Shown one piece after another: positions 53,035 to 62,950 of a DNA stretch of 64,000 nt. The translations under genes and the position numbers were made by a program. The stretch lies in assembly GCA_004296455.1 (NCBI GenBank), contig AP018280.1, positions 1,798,001 through 1,862,000 on the forward strand, in the 5' to 3' direction. Each line of letters starts with the position of its first letter. Within the stretch, counting starts at the first letter, position 1. The stretch is from Calothrix sp. NIES-4101 (GTDB taxonomy: Bacteria; Cyanobacteriota; Cyanobacteriia; Cyanobacteriales; Nostocaceae). Below the pieces are notes generated by a model. That model saw only the letters and a program-made list of their open reading frames with translations. It was not told the origin of the DNA and did not search any database.

Positions 53035-53589
53035 ATGTCTGAGACAAAAACTTTGTTACGCAACTTTGGTCAAGTTTATGACAATCCGATCCTTCTCGAC
53101 AAAAGTGTCACAACTCCTGTATGCGAAGGATTTAATGTCGTATTAGCAAGTTTTCAAGCGCTATATTTACAGTATCAAAAACATCATTTTGTTATTGAAG
53201 GCGCAGAATTTCACTCATTACATGAATTCTTTAACGAAAGCTACGAGCAAGTACAAGGACATGTCCATGACATCGGTGAACGCTTGGATGGGCTGGGAGG
53301 AGTACCAGTAGCATCGCTCACAAAATTGGCAGAACTTTGCTGTTTTGAACAAGAGCCTGATGGCGTATTTTCTTGCCGCCAAATGGTAGAAAATAATCTA
53401 CAAGCAGAGCAAGCTATGATTGCACTGATTCGTCGTCAAGCTGCTCAAGCAGAAAGCTTAGGAGATAGAGCTACTCGATATTTGTACGAGCAAATTTTGC
53501 TGAAAACTGAAGAAAGAGCTTATCATTTATCTCACTTCTTAGCGAAAGATAGCTTAACTTTAGGATTTGTCCAACCAGCACATAACTAG
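53035..53589 (+). CDS. dps: Dps-family ferritin-like protein with altered ferroxidase centre
   Basis: This 184-residue four-helix protein fits the dodecameric Dps family ([20 protein letters not shown]). With numbering that happens to match E. coli Dps, the ferroxidase ligands are His51, His63, Asn67 (Asp in canonical proteins), His78 (Asp in canonical proteins) and Glu82. Such His-type sites are known from cyanobacterial Dps such as Thermosynechococcus DpsA and Nostoc punctiforme Dps4, and alter metal preference. The protein should store iron or zinc and protect DNA from peroxide. AGGAGG lies 6 nt before ATG. A strong terminator follows the gene. Confidence 0.9.
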   Translation: MSETKTLLRNFGQVYDNPILLDKSVTTPVCEGFNVVLASFQALYLQYQKHHFVIEGAEFHSLHEFFNESYEQVQGHVHDIGERLDGLGGVPVASLTKLAELCCFEQEPDGVFSCRQMVENNLQAEQAMIALIRRQAAQAESLGDRATRYLYEQILLKTEERAYHLSHFLAKDSLTLGFVQPAHN

Positions 53590-54181
53590 TTGAGAACTAG
53601 CCGGAAAGGAAATAGATTTCGATTTTTAGACTTGCGAATGCACCAGATATTCAAAAGTTTTCACAATACTTAGGACAAAATTTGCCAGTATAAAGCCTTA
53701 ACAAAAAATATATCTAAAGGCAGAGAGACAATTATTGCACTCTCTGCTTTTTAATTTGCTTTTGTACTGAAGTTTTTGTACAATCCTCAATCATTATATA
53801 AGTTATACCAAATCAAACTTACGCAATAAACAAGAGTTTAAATTATTACACAACTAAACAATGAGAGTTATATTAAGAACTTTACCTACGTAAAATATCA
53901 TTCTAATTTGCCAATTTGCAGATGTAACTGCGATCGCCATCAATCAAGATTAATTGAAGATTAATAAATATTGATACGGGGAATATCCAAAATAAAATAA
54001 TAGAATTTTCCAGCTTTGAATGGGGAATAGGCATTGGAGCAGAAGGGAGGCACAGCAAGGGGGAGAGTGGGAGGCGTAGAAAAATGTATTCTTTGTCCTC
54101 CTGTCGTGTCTCCGCATCCCCGTTTCCCTTTTCCCGTACAATAATTTGGATTTGTATTCTCTTATCTCCCCAGTTAATACT
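53590..54181. other. Intergenic region between dps and carB
   Basis: This 592-bp region contains the dps terminator (53716-53753), then AT-rich sequence. From about 54036 to 54135 it holds a long G/A-rich then C/T-rich tract of the dispersed purine repeat type (GGGGGAGAGTGGGAGG; GTCTCCGCATCCCCGTTTCC), just before carB. Confidence 0.6.
53716..53753 (+). terminator. Rho-independent terminator of dps
   Basis: GCAGAGAG at 53720-53727 pairs with CTCTCTGC at 53740-53747 around a 12-nt loop, followed by TTTTT. Flanking A and T bases extend the stem. Confidence 0.88.
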
Positions 54182-57100
54182 ATGCCCCGCCGCAACGATA
54201 TCAAGAAAATTTTATTAGTAGGTTCTGGCCCAATCGTTATTGGACAGGCATGTGAGTTTGATTATTCGGGAACTCAAGCCTGTAAAGCCCTACGTGAAGA
54301 AGGTTATGAAGTAATTTTGGTCAACTCTAATCCCGCAACGATTATGACTGACCCGGAAACAGCCGATCGCACCTACATTGAACCACTGACACCAGATTTC
54401 GTCGCCAAAGTGATTGAAAAAGAGCGACCTGATGCTTTATTACCAACAATGGGCGGACAAACAGCCCTGAATATTGCTGTGGCTTTGGCAAAAAAGGGGG
54501 TTTTGGAAAAATATAATGTTGAGTTAATCGGTGCTAAGTTACCAGCCATTGAAAAAGCCGAAGATCGAAAACTGTTTAACGAAGCAATGGCTAAAATTGG
54601 GGTGGCAGTTTGCCCCAGTGGTACAGCTTCGTCTTTAGCGGAGGCAAAGGAAATTGCCCACAAGATTGGTACTTATCCTTTAATTATTCGTCCTGCCTTC
54701 ACCATGGGGGGAACTGGTGGTGGTATCAGCTATAACGAAGAGGAATTTGCAGAAATGGCACAGGGAGGTATTGACGCATCTCCTGTTTCTCAAATTCTCA
54801 TCGACCAGTCATTATTGGGTTGGAAGGAGTACGAACTGGAAGTAATGCGCGATTTGGCAGATAACGTTGTCATTATCTGTTCCATTGAAAACCTTGATCC
54901 CATGGGGATTCATACAGGGGATTCGATTACTGTTGCTCCCGCCCAAACCCTCACCGACAAAGAATATCAACGCCTACGCGATATGGCAATCAAAATCATT
55001 CGCGAAATTGGCGTAGAAACTGGTGGTTCCAACATTCAATTTGCCGTCAACCCAGTCAATGGGGATGTTGTTGTTATTGAAATGAATCCCCGCGTTTCCC
55101 GCAGTTCCGCCTTGGCTTCTAAAGCCACTGGTTTCCCGATCGCCAAAATGGCGGCAAAGTTGGCTGTAGGTTATACCCTAGACGAAATTAGAAATGACAT
55201 CACCAAACAAACCCCAGCTTCCTTTGAACCAACAATAGATTATGTAGTCACGAAAATTCCCCGGTTTGCCTTTGAAAAATTCCCCGGTTCTGAACCCGTC
55301 CTGACGACGCAAATGAAGTCCGTTGGCGAAGCAATGGCAATCGGTAGGACATTTAATGAATCCTTCCAAAAAGCAATGCGTTCTTTGGAAACAGGACGTG
55401 CTGGTTGGGGATGCGATCGTCAAGAAAAACTACCCAGTGGTGAACAAATCCGCTTTCAACTTCGTACTCCTAACCCTGATCGCATTTTTGCTTTGCGTCA
55501 TGCCATGCAATTGGGAATGAGTCTTGATGATATCTACGAACTCACGGGAATCGACCATTGGTTCCTCGATAAGATGCAGGAAATCCTCGAAGTCGAAAAA
55601 TTCCTCAAACGTATTCCCTTGACGCAATTGACAAAAGAGCAAATGTATGATGTTAAACGTCAAGGATTTAGCGATCGGCAGATTGCCTATGCCACAAAAA
55701 CTACCGAAGATGAAGTTCGTAGTTACCGTAAACAACTTGGTGTCGCTCCCGTTTACAAAACAGTAGATACCTGTGCTGCGGAATTTGAAGCCTTTACCCC
55801 CTACCATTACTCCACCTACGAAGAAGAAACTGAAATCATGCCCACTACGAAACCCAAGGTGATGATTTTGGGTGGTGGCCCCAACCGCATTGGGCAGGGT
55901 ATTGAGTTCGATTACTGCTGCTGTCACGCCGCTTATGCTCTCAAAGATGCCGGCTATGAGACAATTATGGTTAACTCCAACCCGGAGACAGTTTCCACAG
56001 ACTACGACACCAGCGATAGACTTTATTTTGAACCCCTCACCAAAGAAGATGTTCTCAACATCATCGAAGCTGAAAATCCCGTCGGCATCATCATCCAATT
56101 TGGTGGACAAACACCACTAAAATTATCTTTGCCGTTACAAGAGTATTTGCAGGGAGTTGGGGAAAATGTCAGTACCAAAATTTGGGGTACTTCTCCCGAT
56201 TCTATTGATGCCGCAGAAGATCGGGAACGGTTTGAAAAAATCCTCAAGGAACTTGATATTGCTCAACCACCCAACGGTATTGCCCGCACTTATGAAGATG
56301 CTTTAGTTGTCGCCAAACGTATTGGTTACCCCGTTGTTGTCCGTCCCAGCTATGTTTTAGGGGGACGAGCGATGGAAATCGTCTATTCGGACGCTGAACT
56401 CGAACGTTACATGACGTTTGCCGTATTAGTCGAACCTGAACACCCGATTTTGATCGATAAATTCTTGGAAAATGCCATTGAAGTCGATGTTGATGCCATC
56501 TCTGATCAAACAGGTATGGTTGTTATCGGTGGAATTATGGAGCATATCGAACAAGCTGGTATCCACTCCGGTGACTCTGCTTGTGCTTTGCCTTCCATAT
56601 CTTTACCACCTGCGGTACTTGACAAAATCCGTAATTGGACTGTGCAACTAGCGCAATCCCTGAAAGTGATCGGCTTAATGAATATTCAATTTGCCGTCAT
56701 CAACGCCCAAAGCTACTCACCACAGGTTTATATATTAGAAGCTAACCCGCGTGCCTCGCGAACTGTTCCTTTTGTATCAAAGGCTACAGGCGTACCCCTT
56801 GCCAAACTGGCATCTTTAATAATGTCGGGTAAAACTTTAGCAGAATTGAACTTTACCAAAGAAGTAATTCCTTCCCACATTGCCGTGAAAGAAGCGGTGT
56901 TACCATTTAACAAATTTCCTGGCACGGATACATTACTCGGCCCGGAAATGCGTTCGACTGGGGAAGTCATGGGTATCGACATTGATTTTGGACGTGCATT
57001 TGCCAAAGCCGAACTCGGTGCCGGGGAGCAATTGCCACTCCAGGGAACCGTCTTTGTTTCGATGAGCGATCGCGATAAAGCCGCAGCAGTAACCGTAGTC

Positions 57101-57439
57101 CAAGAATTTATTGATATGGGCTTTGCGGTAATTGCTACGGAGGGAACCCGTCGCACTTTAAAGGAACATGGTTTAAATGTGGAACTAATATTAAAGTTAC
57201 ACGAAGGTCGTCCCCACGTCCTTGATGCCATCAAAAACCACAAAATCCAGTTAATTATTAATACACCCTCTGGAGAAGAAGCTCAAACTGATGCGCGACT
57301 CATTCGCCGCACTGCCTTAACTTACAAAATTCCCATTATCACAACGATTGCTGGAGCTAAAGCCACCGCAGCTGCTATTCGTTCGTTACAAACCACTGAT
57401 TTAGATGTGCGTGTAATTCAGGAATATACGGCAGTTTAG
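54182..57439 (+). CDS. carB: Carbamoyl-phosphate synthase large subunit
   Basis: The protein of about 1085 residues starts [20 protein letters not shown]; the TTG at 54146 would add 12 atypical residues. It has two homologous ATP-grasp halves (first: [20 protein letters not shown]; second: [20 protein letters not shown]), an oligomerisation domain between them and a C-terminal MGS-like allosteric domain ([20 protein letters not shown]). It makes carbamoyl phosphate for arginine and pyrimidines with the small subunit CarA, which is not in the window. The frame is intact. A purine-rich repeat tract lies just upstream. Confidence 0.98.
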   Translation: MPRRNDIKKILLVGSGPIVIGQACEFDYSGTQACKALREEGYEVILVNSNPATIMTDPETADRTYIEPLTPDFVAKVIEKERPDALLPTMGGQTALNIAVALAKKGVLEKYNVELIGAKLPAIEKAEDRKLFNEAMAKIGVAVCPSGTASSLAEAKEIAHKIGTYPLIIRPAFTMGGTGGGISYNEEEFAEMAQGGIDASPVSQILIDQSLLGWKEYELEVMRDLADNVVIICSIENLDPMGIHTGDSITVAPAQTLTDKEYQRLRDMAIKIIREIGVETGGSNIQFAVNPVNGDVVVIEMNPRVSRSSALASKATGFPIAKMAAKLAVGYTLDEIRNDITKQTPASFEPTIDYVVTKIPRFAFEKFPGSEPVLTTQMKSVGEAMAIGRTFNESFQKAMRSLETGRAGWGCDRQEKLPSGEQIRFQLRTPNPDRIFALRHAMQLGMSLDDIYELTGIDHWFLDKMQEILEVEKFLKRIPLTQLTKEQMYDVKRQGFSDRQIAYATKTTEDEVRSYRKQLGVAPVYKTVDTCAAEFEAFTPYHYSTYEEETEIMPTTKPKVMILGGGPNRIGQGIEFDYCCCHAAYALKDAGYETIMVNSNPETVSTDYDTSDRLYFEPLTKEDVLNIIEAENPVGIIIQFGGQTPLKLSLPLQEYLQGVGENVSTKIWGTSPDSIDAAEDRERFEKILKELDIAQPPNGIARTYEDALVVAKRIGYPVVVRPSYVLGGRAMEIVYSDAELERYMTFAVLVEPEHPILIDKFLENAIEVDVDAISDQTGMVVIGGIMEHIEQAGIHSGDSACALPSISLPPAVLDKIRNWTVQLAQSLKVIGLMNIQFAVINAQSYSPQVYILEANPRASRTVPFVSKATGVPLAKLASLIMSGKTLAELNFTKEVIPSHIAVKEAVLPFNKFPGTDTLLGPEMRSTGEVMGIDIDFGRAFAKAELGAGEQLPLQGTVFVSMSDRDKAAAVTVVQEFIDMGFAVIATEGTRRTLKEHGLNVELILKLHEGRPHVLDAIKNHKIQLIINTPSGEEAQTDARLIRRTALTYKIPIITTIAGAKATAAAIRSLQTTDLDVRVIQEYTAV

Positions 57440-57951
57440 GGTATGGGGATGTGGGGATACAGGATTTAATGATTCATTCAAAAATAATTCCTTTCCCCCG
57501 CCCCTAATATGAGAGAACTTTACTTTTCTTGATGATTGTCAGGATGACATTCCTGGATTGGTTTTACGTGTTTTTACGCCCCCATAATTAATCAAAACTT
57601 GAAAATATTGGCATTAGGGGTAGCCAAGCATTTCTAATAAATGTTACAATTTTTAATACAAAAATGAGAAAGTAAATGTCTACTCAGTTACGTTTTATCT
57701 AACCCAAGGTACTTGCAGGTTGAATGCATAAAAGAGTAACTTAAGCACAATTAATTAACCATATATTCAAAGCAACTACAAATTAAACCAACCACAAACC
57801 AACTAGTTATTTAACTAGGCACCTGTTCCGCAACAGGGTAAAAACAATCTCAACCCAGAATCCCAAATTGATTGGGAATCACCTTGTAGGTATATAAATT
57901 GCCTACACATTTAACTAAACTATCCACACACAATTACTCAAGATTAGCGCC
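57440..57951. other. Leader region of the sigma-factor gene
   Basis: This 512-bp region between carB and the sigma gene begins with a GGGGATGTGGGGATA tract and ends with four consecutive hairpins (57803-57907). No gene was found. Confidence 0.6.
57803..57907 (+). promoter_or_regulatory. Four consecutive hairpins upstream of the sigma-factor gene
   Basis: Stems are CTAGTTA/TAACTAG (57803-57818), CCTGTT/AACAGG (57822-57837), TCCCAA/TTGGGA (57861-57877) and TGTAGG/CCTACA (57885-57907). All have perfect 6-7 bp arms and the last ends 44 nt before the ATG, which lacks a clear Shine-Dalgarno sequence. If transcribed they would make a structured leader. Confidence 0.55.
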
Positions 57952-58908
57952 ATGAAGACCGCTCAGACACCGACAGACCTCGTGCGGACTTACCTACGTG
58001 AGATTGGTAAAGTGCCACTCTTAAGCCACGAGGAAGAGATTTTCTATGGCAAACAGGTGCAGCGAATAGCAGGCTTGTACGATGTGAGGGAGTCTCTTGT
58101 GACTCAATTAGGTCGTCAACCCTCTCTAGAGGAGTGGGCAAAAGCCACAAGCCTTGATACGCAGGAATTAAACCATGCGATCGCCGAAGGGGAATTCGCT
58201 AAACGTAAAATGGTGGAAGCGAATTTGCGGCTAGTTGTGTCGGTTGCCAAAAAATATATAAAACGAAATGTTGACCTCCTTGACTTAATTCAAGAAGGTA
58301 GTATTGGAATGCAAAGGGGTGTGGAAAAATTTGACCCCACTAAAGGATATAGATTTTCAACATACGCCTATTGGTGGATACGCCAAGCGATAACTCGTGC
58401 TATAGCCGAGAAAGGACGTACTATTCGCTTACCAATTCACATTACAGAAAAATTAAATAAGATTAAGAAAGCACAGCGTCAGTTGTCGCAGCAATTTGGA
58501 CGTGCACCTAGTGTGGGAGAATTGGCTCAAGAACTTGATCTGACACCCAGACAGGTACGGGAATATCTCGAAAAATCGCGATCACCCCTATCCTTAGATT
58601 TGCGTTTAGGAGATAATCATGACACTGAACTTGGTGAAATGCTCGAGGATACAAATGGCACACCTGAAGAGTTTGTCATGCAATCTTCCCTCACCAAAGA
58701 ATTAGAGCGTTTAATGGCAGACCTCACACCCCAACAGCGTGAAGTTATATCCCTACGCTTTGGATTAACTGATGGGCAATCAATGACACTTGCCCGTATT
58801 GGTGAAATTCTCAGTATCAGTCGTGAGAGAGTGAGACAAATCGAACGCGAAGCACTGACTAAATTACGTAAATCCAAGATGGATATGGTGGAATATTTGG
58901 CGAGTTAG
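57952..58908 (+). CDS. Group 2 RNA polymerase sigma factor (RpoD/SigA family)
   Basis: This 318-residue sigma70-type factor has region 1.2 ([20 protein letters not shown]), region 2 ([40 protein letters not shown]), region 3 and region 4 with the helix-turn-helix ([20 protein letters not shown]). The short N-terminus and non-essential type place it in group 2, nearest the SigB/SigD class of cyanobacteria; I cannot assign the letter. These factors adjust transcription to stress, light or nutrient status. It is monocistronic behind a leader with four hairpins. Confidence 0.93.
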   Translation: MKTAQTPTDLVRTYLREIGKVPLLSHEEEIFYGKQVQRIAGLYDVRESLVTQLGRQPSLEEWAKATSLDTQELNHAIAEGEFAKRKMVEANLRLVVSVAKKYIKRNVDLLDLIQEGSIGMQRGVEKFDPTKGYRFSTYAYWWIRQAITRAIAEKGRTIRLPIHITEKLNKIKKAQRQLSQQFGRAPSVGELAQELDLTPRQVREYLEKSRSPLSLDLRLGDNHDTELGEMLEDTNGTPEEFVMQSSLTKELERLMADLTPQQREVISLRFGLTDGQSMTLARIGEILSISRERVRQIEREALTKLRKSKMDMVEYLAS

Positions 58909-59139
58909 ATCATGGGTAAGTGTTGATGGTTAATGAATTTTGGCTAATAATTGATTGGTGAGAAAACACTCTCGAAATAGTACGGTTACAACGACTGCCA
59001 ATATTACAGTAAGCTTGTTACATTAGGTTGCAAGAGAAGAATGCGATCAATAACCAGACAATAGTCTGACAGATTACAGGCATCTACAATTAAAATTGCA
59101 TAACAATATAAGCTAACTGTAGAAGTATAGGAGGCAAAA

Positions 59140-59481
59140 GTGAGTAACCAATCGAATCGAGTTTCTGAGTTTTTTGATAGCGAATCTGAAGCTAGTAATT
59201 TGCTCTGGCAATATGTTAAATCCCTGAGTCCTGAAACCGTTACCCAATTATCTAAGCCATCTTCGGCTGAGGTATTTCAAGTGATGGAGCGTAATATTAT
59301 GGGACTATTGGGGCATCTACCTTCAGAACATTTTGGGGTGACAATTACAACTAACAGAGAAAATCTGGGACGTTTATTAGCTTCTGCGATGATGAGTGGT
59401 TATTTCTTGCGGAATGCTGAACAACGAATGAATTTTGAAGTTGCACTCAGAGGAACTGAAGCCGACGACAGCGAAAAGTAG
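59140..59481 (+). CDS. DUF760 family protein
   Basis: This 113-residue protein has the DUF760 pattern LLWQYVKSLSPETVTQLSKP, VMERNIMGLLGHLPSEHFGV and LLASAMMSGYFLRNAEQRMN. The family is shared by cyanobacteria and plastids, and no biochemical function is established to my knowledge. It starts at GTG with an excellent AGGAGG ribosome site 6 nt upstream. It is soluble and helical. The gene stands alone; a T-tailed hairpin at 59720-59752 could be its terminator. Confidence 0.85.
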   Translation: MSNQSNRVSEFFDSESEASNLLWQYVKSLSPETVTQLSKPSSAEVFQVMERNIMGLLGHLPSEHFGVTITTNRENLGRLLASAMMSGYFLRNAEQRMNFEVALRGTEADDSEK

Positions 59482-60213
59482 TGTAAACAGTCAATAAAAA
59501 TTGCAGATTGTAAATTAATTACTTACACTTCTGATGGTCTCATTTTGGAAATTTATGGTTTCACCCCGAAGCAGTTAAATAACTCAATAAAAGCTAATCA
59601 TATTTCTCTGCCAAATCCTTGCCAAGAAATAAAATCCCATATTCAAAAAATATAATTATAACCCTGCATATTCAGGGTGAAATCAAAAAATGAGTTGCAA
59701 TTCGTAATAAAATATAGACTCGGCAAGTATATGTAATATTTGCCGATTTTTATTCATTTGGAAATGGACATCAGGTATTAAAACAATTCGCAATACTCAC
59801 TGTCGCGAGAAGCAAGCTACGCAATTATGTTTTTAAGGGGGATTTCACCCCGATGATTCCTGAGCTTGTCGAAGGACACAAAACAGGCTGTTTGATAGTT
59901 GCTGGGGAATTAAACCCCTAATTTGGTTAATAGATTTATAGGAATCCTACTTGAATCTTGCTAAGTATACAGAGAAGCAAACCTTTATAGAGAGAACATC
60001 TAGCTAGATTGGTTTTTCAAAAATCAAATTGCCAAAGTAACCTCAGATAATCTGTAATACTCAAATACTAAAAAGCTGACTGCTGTGGCAGCGCACTAAA
60101 GCAACTTTTCGAGATAAAATCTTTCGTATTCCCGTGCCATACATTTTAGCTTGGCGAACCAATAGTTACTATTTATTTCCTTATCTTTTCCCTTTCCTAA
60201 TCTCCTTAATCCT
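59482..60213. other. Long intergenic region (DUF760/mutT)
   Basis: These 732 bp hold a hairpin-T-run at 59720-59752, a GAGAAGCAAGCTACGCAATT repeat fragment near 59808 and a CCTGAGCTTGTCGAAGGACA motif near 59859, a common dispersed bacterial repeat. No gene was found. Confidence 0.5.
59720..59752 (+). terminator. Predicted terminator downstream of the DUF760 gene
   Basis: TCGGCAA at 59720-59726 pairs with TTGCCGA at 59740-59746, followed by TTTTTAT. It is 240 bp after the DUF760 stop. Confidence 0.65.
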
Positions 60214-60621
60214 ATGAATCCACCGCACAAAAGTATTGGTGTAGCCGTAATCAAGAATGATGCAGGACAAATATTAATCGATCGCCGTCTTCCTGGTGGT
60301 ACTATGGGGGGATTGTGGGAATTTCCTGGTGGCAAAATCGAACCAGGGGAAACTGTGGAAGAGTGCATTAAAAGGGAAATTCAGGAAGAATTGGGAATTG
60401 AAATTGAAGTCGGAGAGTGTTTAATTACTATTGATCATACATACAGTCATTTACGAGTGACACTAACGGTTCATTATTGCTGTTACGTTTCCGGAATCCC
60501 CCAAGCAATTGAGTGTGATGAAGTACGCTGGGTTGGGTTAGATGAGTTAGAAAAATTTGCATTTCCAGAAGCCAACACTCAAATAATTGCCGCTTTGAAA
60601 CAAAACCTGAAAACTGAATAA
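60214..60621 (+). CDS. mutT: 8-oxo-dGTP diphosphatase MutT
   Basis: This 135-residue Nudix hydrolase has a complete Nudix box GGKIEPGETVEECIKREIQE then ELGI. The RRLPGGTMGGLWEFPGGK context is typical of MutT, which removes oxidised guanine nucleotides from the pool. The start MNPPHKSIGVAVIKN is typical. A second, incomplete Nudix gene lies at the window end. It is convergent with ridA. Confidence 0.92.
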   Translation: MNPPHKSIGVAVIKNDAGQILIDRRLPGGTMGGLWEFPGGKIEPGETVEECIKREIQEELGIEIEVGECLITIDHTYSHLRVTLTVHYCCYVSGIPQAIECDEVRWVGLDELEKFAFPEANTQIIAALKQNLKTE

Positions 60622-60729
60622 TTTGAGTCAGGAAGAAAGTTGATTTCTATCAGTTTTGCCCCAAAGTCCAAAATTATGCTTGTGTTGATTTTTACCTGCT
60701 TGCTTGAGCAAAAATATCCTAGAAACAGC

Positions 60730-61119
60730 TTAAATTACAGCTATACATTCAATTTCCACCAGAACATCTTTCGGTAAGCGCGAGACTTCTACACATGCGC
60801 GTGCAGGTGCAGAATCTTCAGGAAAATATTTGGCATAAACTGCATTCATTGCCGCAAAATCATTCATATCTTTGAGGAAAACACCTGTTTTCACCACATT
60901 GCTAAAATCTCCACCAGCAGCAGTCAGAATTGCACTGAGATTTGCCATCACCTGTTCGGTTTGCTTGCTAATATCCCCATCACCAACAATTGTCATGCTT
61001 TCAGGCTCAAGAGGAATTTGTCCGGCAACAAATATCATTTGTCCAGAAGCGGCTATTGCTTGATTATAAGGTCCAACTGGAGCCGGTGCTTTATCGGTGC
61101 GAATTACTTGGTGTTTCAT
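60730..61119 (-). CDS. ridA: RidA family enamine/imine deaminase
   Basis: This 129-residue protein starts [20 protein letters not shown] and has [19 protein letters not shown], with the catalytic Arg in [20 protein letters not shown] and the C-terminal EIECIAVI. RidA hydrolyses reactive 2-aminoacrylate and related imines made by PLP enzymes. A longer frame to 61296 runs into the IS and is not the start. The IS ends only 20 bp upstream of the ATG, so native promoter elements were displaced; read-through from the same-strand transposase gene may drive it. Confidence 0.95.
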   Translation of the reverse strand: MKHQVIRTDKAPAPVGPYNQAIAASGQMIFVAGQIPLEPESMTIVGDGDISKQTEQVMANLSAILTAAGGDFSNVVKTGVFLKDMNDFAAMNAVYAKYFPEDSAPARACVEVSRLPKDVLVEIECIAVI

Positions 61120-61129
61120 AGATATTATA

Positions 61130-61139
61130 GGTTTAGTGC
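61130..61139. repeat. Target-site duplication, left copy (second IS)
   Basis: GGTTTAGTGC precedes the left terminal repeat and equals 62819-62828. It lies 11 bp upstream of the ridA start codon. Confidence 0.92.
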
Positions 61140-61177
61140 TAGGCTGTTGACTCTGTGCCTTTTGACATGGTAAAAGT

Positions 61178-62479
61178 TCATGCACTTTTAATGTCGTCAC
61201 AATCCCCTGAAAACAACGTTTTTCGTTTTGATAGTGTGGATTGACCAAAAACTTCAGATAGCCATGCTTCAACGTCTGAAAAACTAATTGTTTCAAGTGC
61301 GTTTTTAATCAAAGCTGTCGTCAGATTCATAGTAGATAAACAGATGGTTAGCAGCATCTGACCCATTTCTTTAAATGGACAGCGCGCGGAAAATTGCTTA
61401 TATTTTCCAAACAATGACTCAATCACATCAGAAGTAGCTAAAAAAGTAGATTGGTTTTTAATTTTTCGGCATTGAACAGACAAATAACCCAAAATACTTT
61501 GTTGAAGTTTCTGGAGAGAATTATCATCAAATATAACTTTATTTTGTTCAAAAAAATCGAGAGTTTTATGACTAATTCCTGATTGTTTGAGTTGAGTTTC
61601 AACACCTCGTGTGAGTGACACCATTTGGTTCCATTGAATTAGGTCTGATTCGTAGTCAACTAACCATCCCAATTTATCTACTATTTTCTGAGTAATCAGC
61701 GAAGGGTCAGAATCTGGCATTAATTTAATTAAAGTGTCTGGAGAAGAATTTAGTAATTTAATCCCCCAATTTGTCAACCTTTCTACATTAAAAAAACGAC
61801 ATTGAGAACGTTGTGTTGGAGGAGATAAAAATGATAAATCTGTTTGTTGTAATTTTTGTCTGCTGATATTACATTTTTGAATAAATGACTGATATCTCTC
61901 ATCCGAATCTAGCTGGTATTTTAAAAGTAAAGCCATTGCATGAGTCACATCATGGGTATAGATAATATCTGGGTGATTTTGCTGGTATAGCTTGATTCCA
62001 CGAGCTAGGTCGCTACCATTGTCCGCTACTATTTGTACTGGTACGCCGACTTTTTGACTGATTTTTTCTAGTTTTGATTCTATAATCTCTCCTTTCGTAG
62101 AATCCATAATTTCTAATCCGAAAATTTTCACGTCTTCATGCGCCAACCCTCTTTTCTGCTTCATCACATTTTCTTCAATATGCTGCTGTGAAACGCCTAA
62201 AATTACCAACGCTTTTTGTTTCCCTAATTCTAATGTCAAATCGACAATAAATATCCAATCATCACGATATTCTTTCTCTTTTGTCAATTCATATATTCCA
62301 ATCCGAGCCAACCACTTTCTCACACAACTGAAACTTGGAGTTGCCTGCTCTTCATAATTATTAAACAACTCAAATACTTTTTCTACTCCTCTAAAACTGA
62401 TACCACATTCAATTAAAAGTAAGAGTGCTTGCTGAATTATTTTGGCATCATAATGATGACCCTTCACATTTAATTCCAT
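61178..62479 (-). CDS. Transposase catalytic part (orfB), DDE type
   Basis: The 433-residue frame beginning at ATG 62479 holds a likely DDE triad: Asp80 ([11 protein letters not shown]), Asp153 ([14 protein letters not shown]) and Glu354 ([14 protein letters not shown]). The frame is open further upstream of this ATG, back through VEAEIIEA to the slippery heptamer at 62515-62521, so the functional product is probably an orfA-orfB fusion of about 519 residues. In homologues I recall, the coiled-coil N-terminus and this domain form one protein. The gene ends 38 bp from the left IS terminus. Confidence 0.88.
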   Translation of the reverse strand: MELNVKGHHYDAKIIQQALLLLIECGISFRGVEKVFELFNNYEEQATPSFSCVRKWLARIGIYELTKEKEYRDDWIFIVDLTLELGKQKALVILGVSQQHIEENVMKQKRGLAHEDVKIFGLEIMDSTKGEIIESKLEKISQKVGVPVQIVADNGSDLARGIKLYQQNHPDIIYTHDVTHAMALLLKYQLDSDERYQSFIQKCNISRQKLQQTDLSFLSPPTQRSQCRFFNVERLTNWGIKLLNSSPDTLIKLMPDSDPSLITQKIVDKLGWLVDYESDLIQWNQMVSLTRGVETQLKQSGISHKTLDFFEQNKVIFDDNSLQKLQQSILGYLSVQCRKIKNQSTFLATSDVIESLFGKYKQFSARCPFKEMGQMLLTICLSTMNLTTALIKNALETISFSDVEAWLSEVFGQSTLSKRKTLFSGDCDDIKSA

Positions 62480-62484
62480 AGCTT

Positions 62485-62736
62485 CTATGATTTCTGCTTC
62501 GACTTGAATTTCCTCTTTTTTTCGTCTAAATCTCCTTCAATGTTTAACTCTTTTAGTTTTGACTCTGCCATCAACGCGCGATTTTTCCATTCTTCTCTTG
62601 AATCTAATAGATCTCTAACCTTGATTTCTAAGGCTCTAATCTTTTTTTGTTTTAATAGTGCTTTTTCTTTCCAGTTATCTCGACCTTTCTGAAACAAACG
62701 TGCTAATCTACTAACTGGGCTTTTAAACTCCTGCAT
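62485..62736 (-). CDS. Transposase N-terminal coiled-coil part (orfA)
   Basis: This 83-residue, highly charged helical protein (SPVSRLARLFQKGRDNWKEK, IKVRDLLDSREEWKNRALMA) matches the N-terminus of cyanobacterial transposases of this family. It ends in KKRKFKSKQKS. A -1 shift at A AAA AAG joins codon 74 to the orfB frame. Alone it could act as a regulator of transposition; in fusion it supplies a DNA-binding or multimerisation segment. Confidence 0.8.
   Translation of the reverse strand: MQEFKSPVSRLARLFQKGRDNWKEKALLKQKKIRALEIKVRDLLDSREEWKNRALMAESKLKELNIEGDLDEKKRKFKSKQKS
62515..62521 (-). promoter_or_regulatory. Slippery heptamer A AAA AAG for -1 frameshift
   Basis: On the minus strand GAC GAA AAA AAG AGG (orfA frame) becomes GAA AAA AAA GAG GAA ATT after a -1 slip. 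This enters the open orfB frame. The heptamer is the same as used by IS1-like and dnaX frameshift sites. I did not identify a stimulatory stem-loop. Confidence 0.7.
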
Positions 62737-62818
62737 GGGCTTTGAATGTGCTAAGTATTAACGACACTATTATTGTATGAAGCAATGGTGCCTTAAAACC
62801 AACAAAGTCAACAGCCTA

Positions 62819-62828
62819 GGTTTAGTGC
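62819..62828. repeat. Target-site duplication, right copy (second IS)
   Basis: GGTTTAGTGC follows the right terminal repeat and overlaps the start of a HIP1 octamer (GCGATCGC), which marks the original ridA upstream region. Confidence 0.92.
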
Positions 62829-62950
62829 GATCGCTCGAATAATTTCTCCATCAGGCATTATCGCATCTGTTAGGTCTGCATCGTTGAAAATCTGAAATGA
62901 TTATCCAGTCTATTGTCTGTAGATGTAAATATATTTAAAGCTGGTTGAAT

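Larger units (their letters stand above)
61140..62818. mobile_element. Complete insertion sequence, 1679 bp, two-frame transposase
   Basis: Terminal inverted repeats (61140-61163 and 62795-62818; 20 of 24 matches, outer 13 bp TAGGCTGTTGACT perfect) enclose two overlapping-frame genes. A 10-bp target duplication GGTTTAGTGC (61130-61139 and 62819-62828) flanks it. The transposase family is widespread in cyanobacteria and is not one of the classical IS families I can name with certainty (ISNCY-like). Intact ends and duplication imply recent movement. It landed between ridA and its upstream DNA. Confidence 0.93.

Noticed and set aside
55430-56110. A 226-codon open frame antisense to carB
   Set aside because: It lies wholly inside the conserved carB coding sequence, has no ribosome site and shows no domain; it is a shadow of codon bias.
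61120-61296. N-terminal extension of RidA into the IS
   Set aside because: The extension translates IS terminal sequence; RidA homologues start at [16 protein letters not shown].
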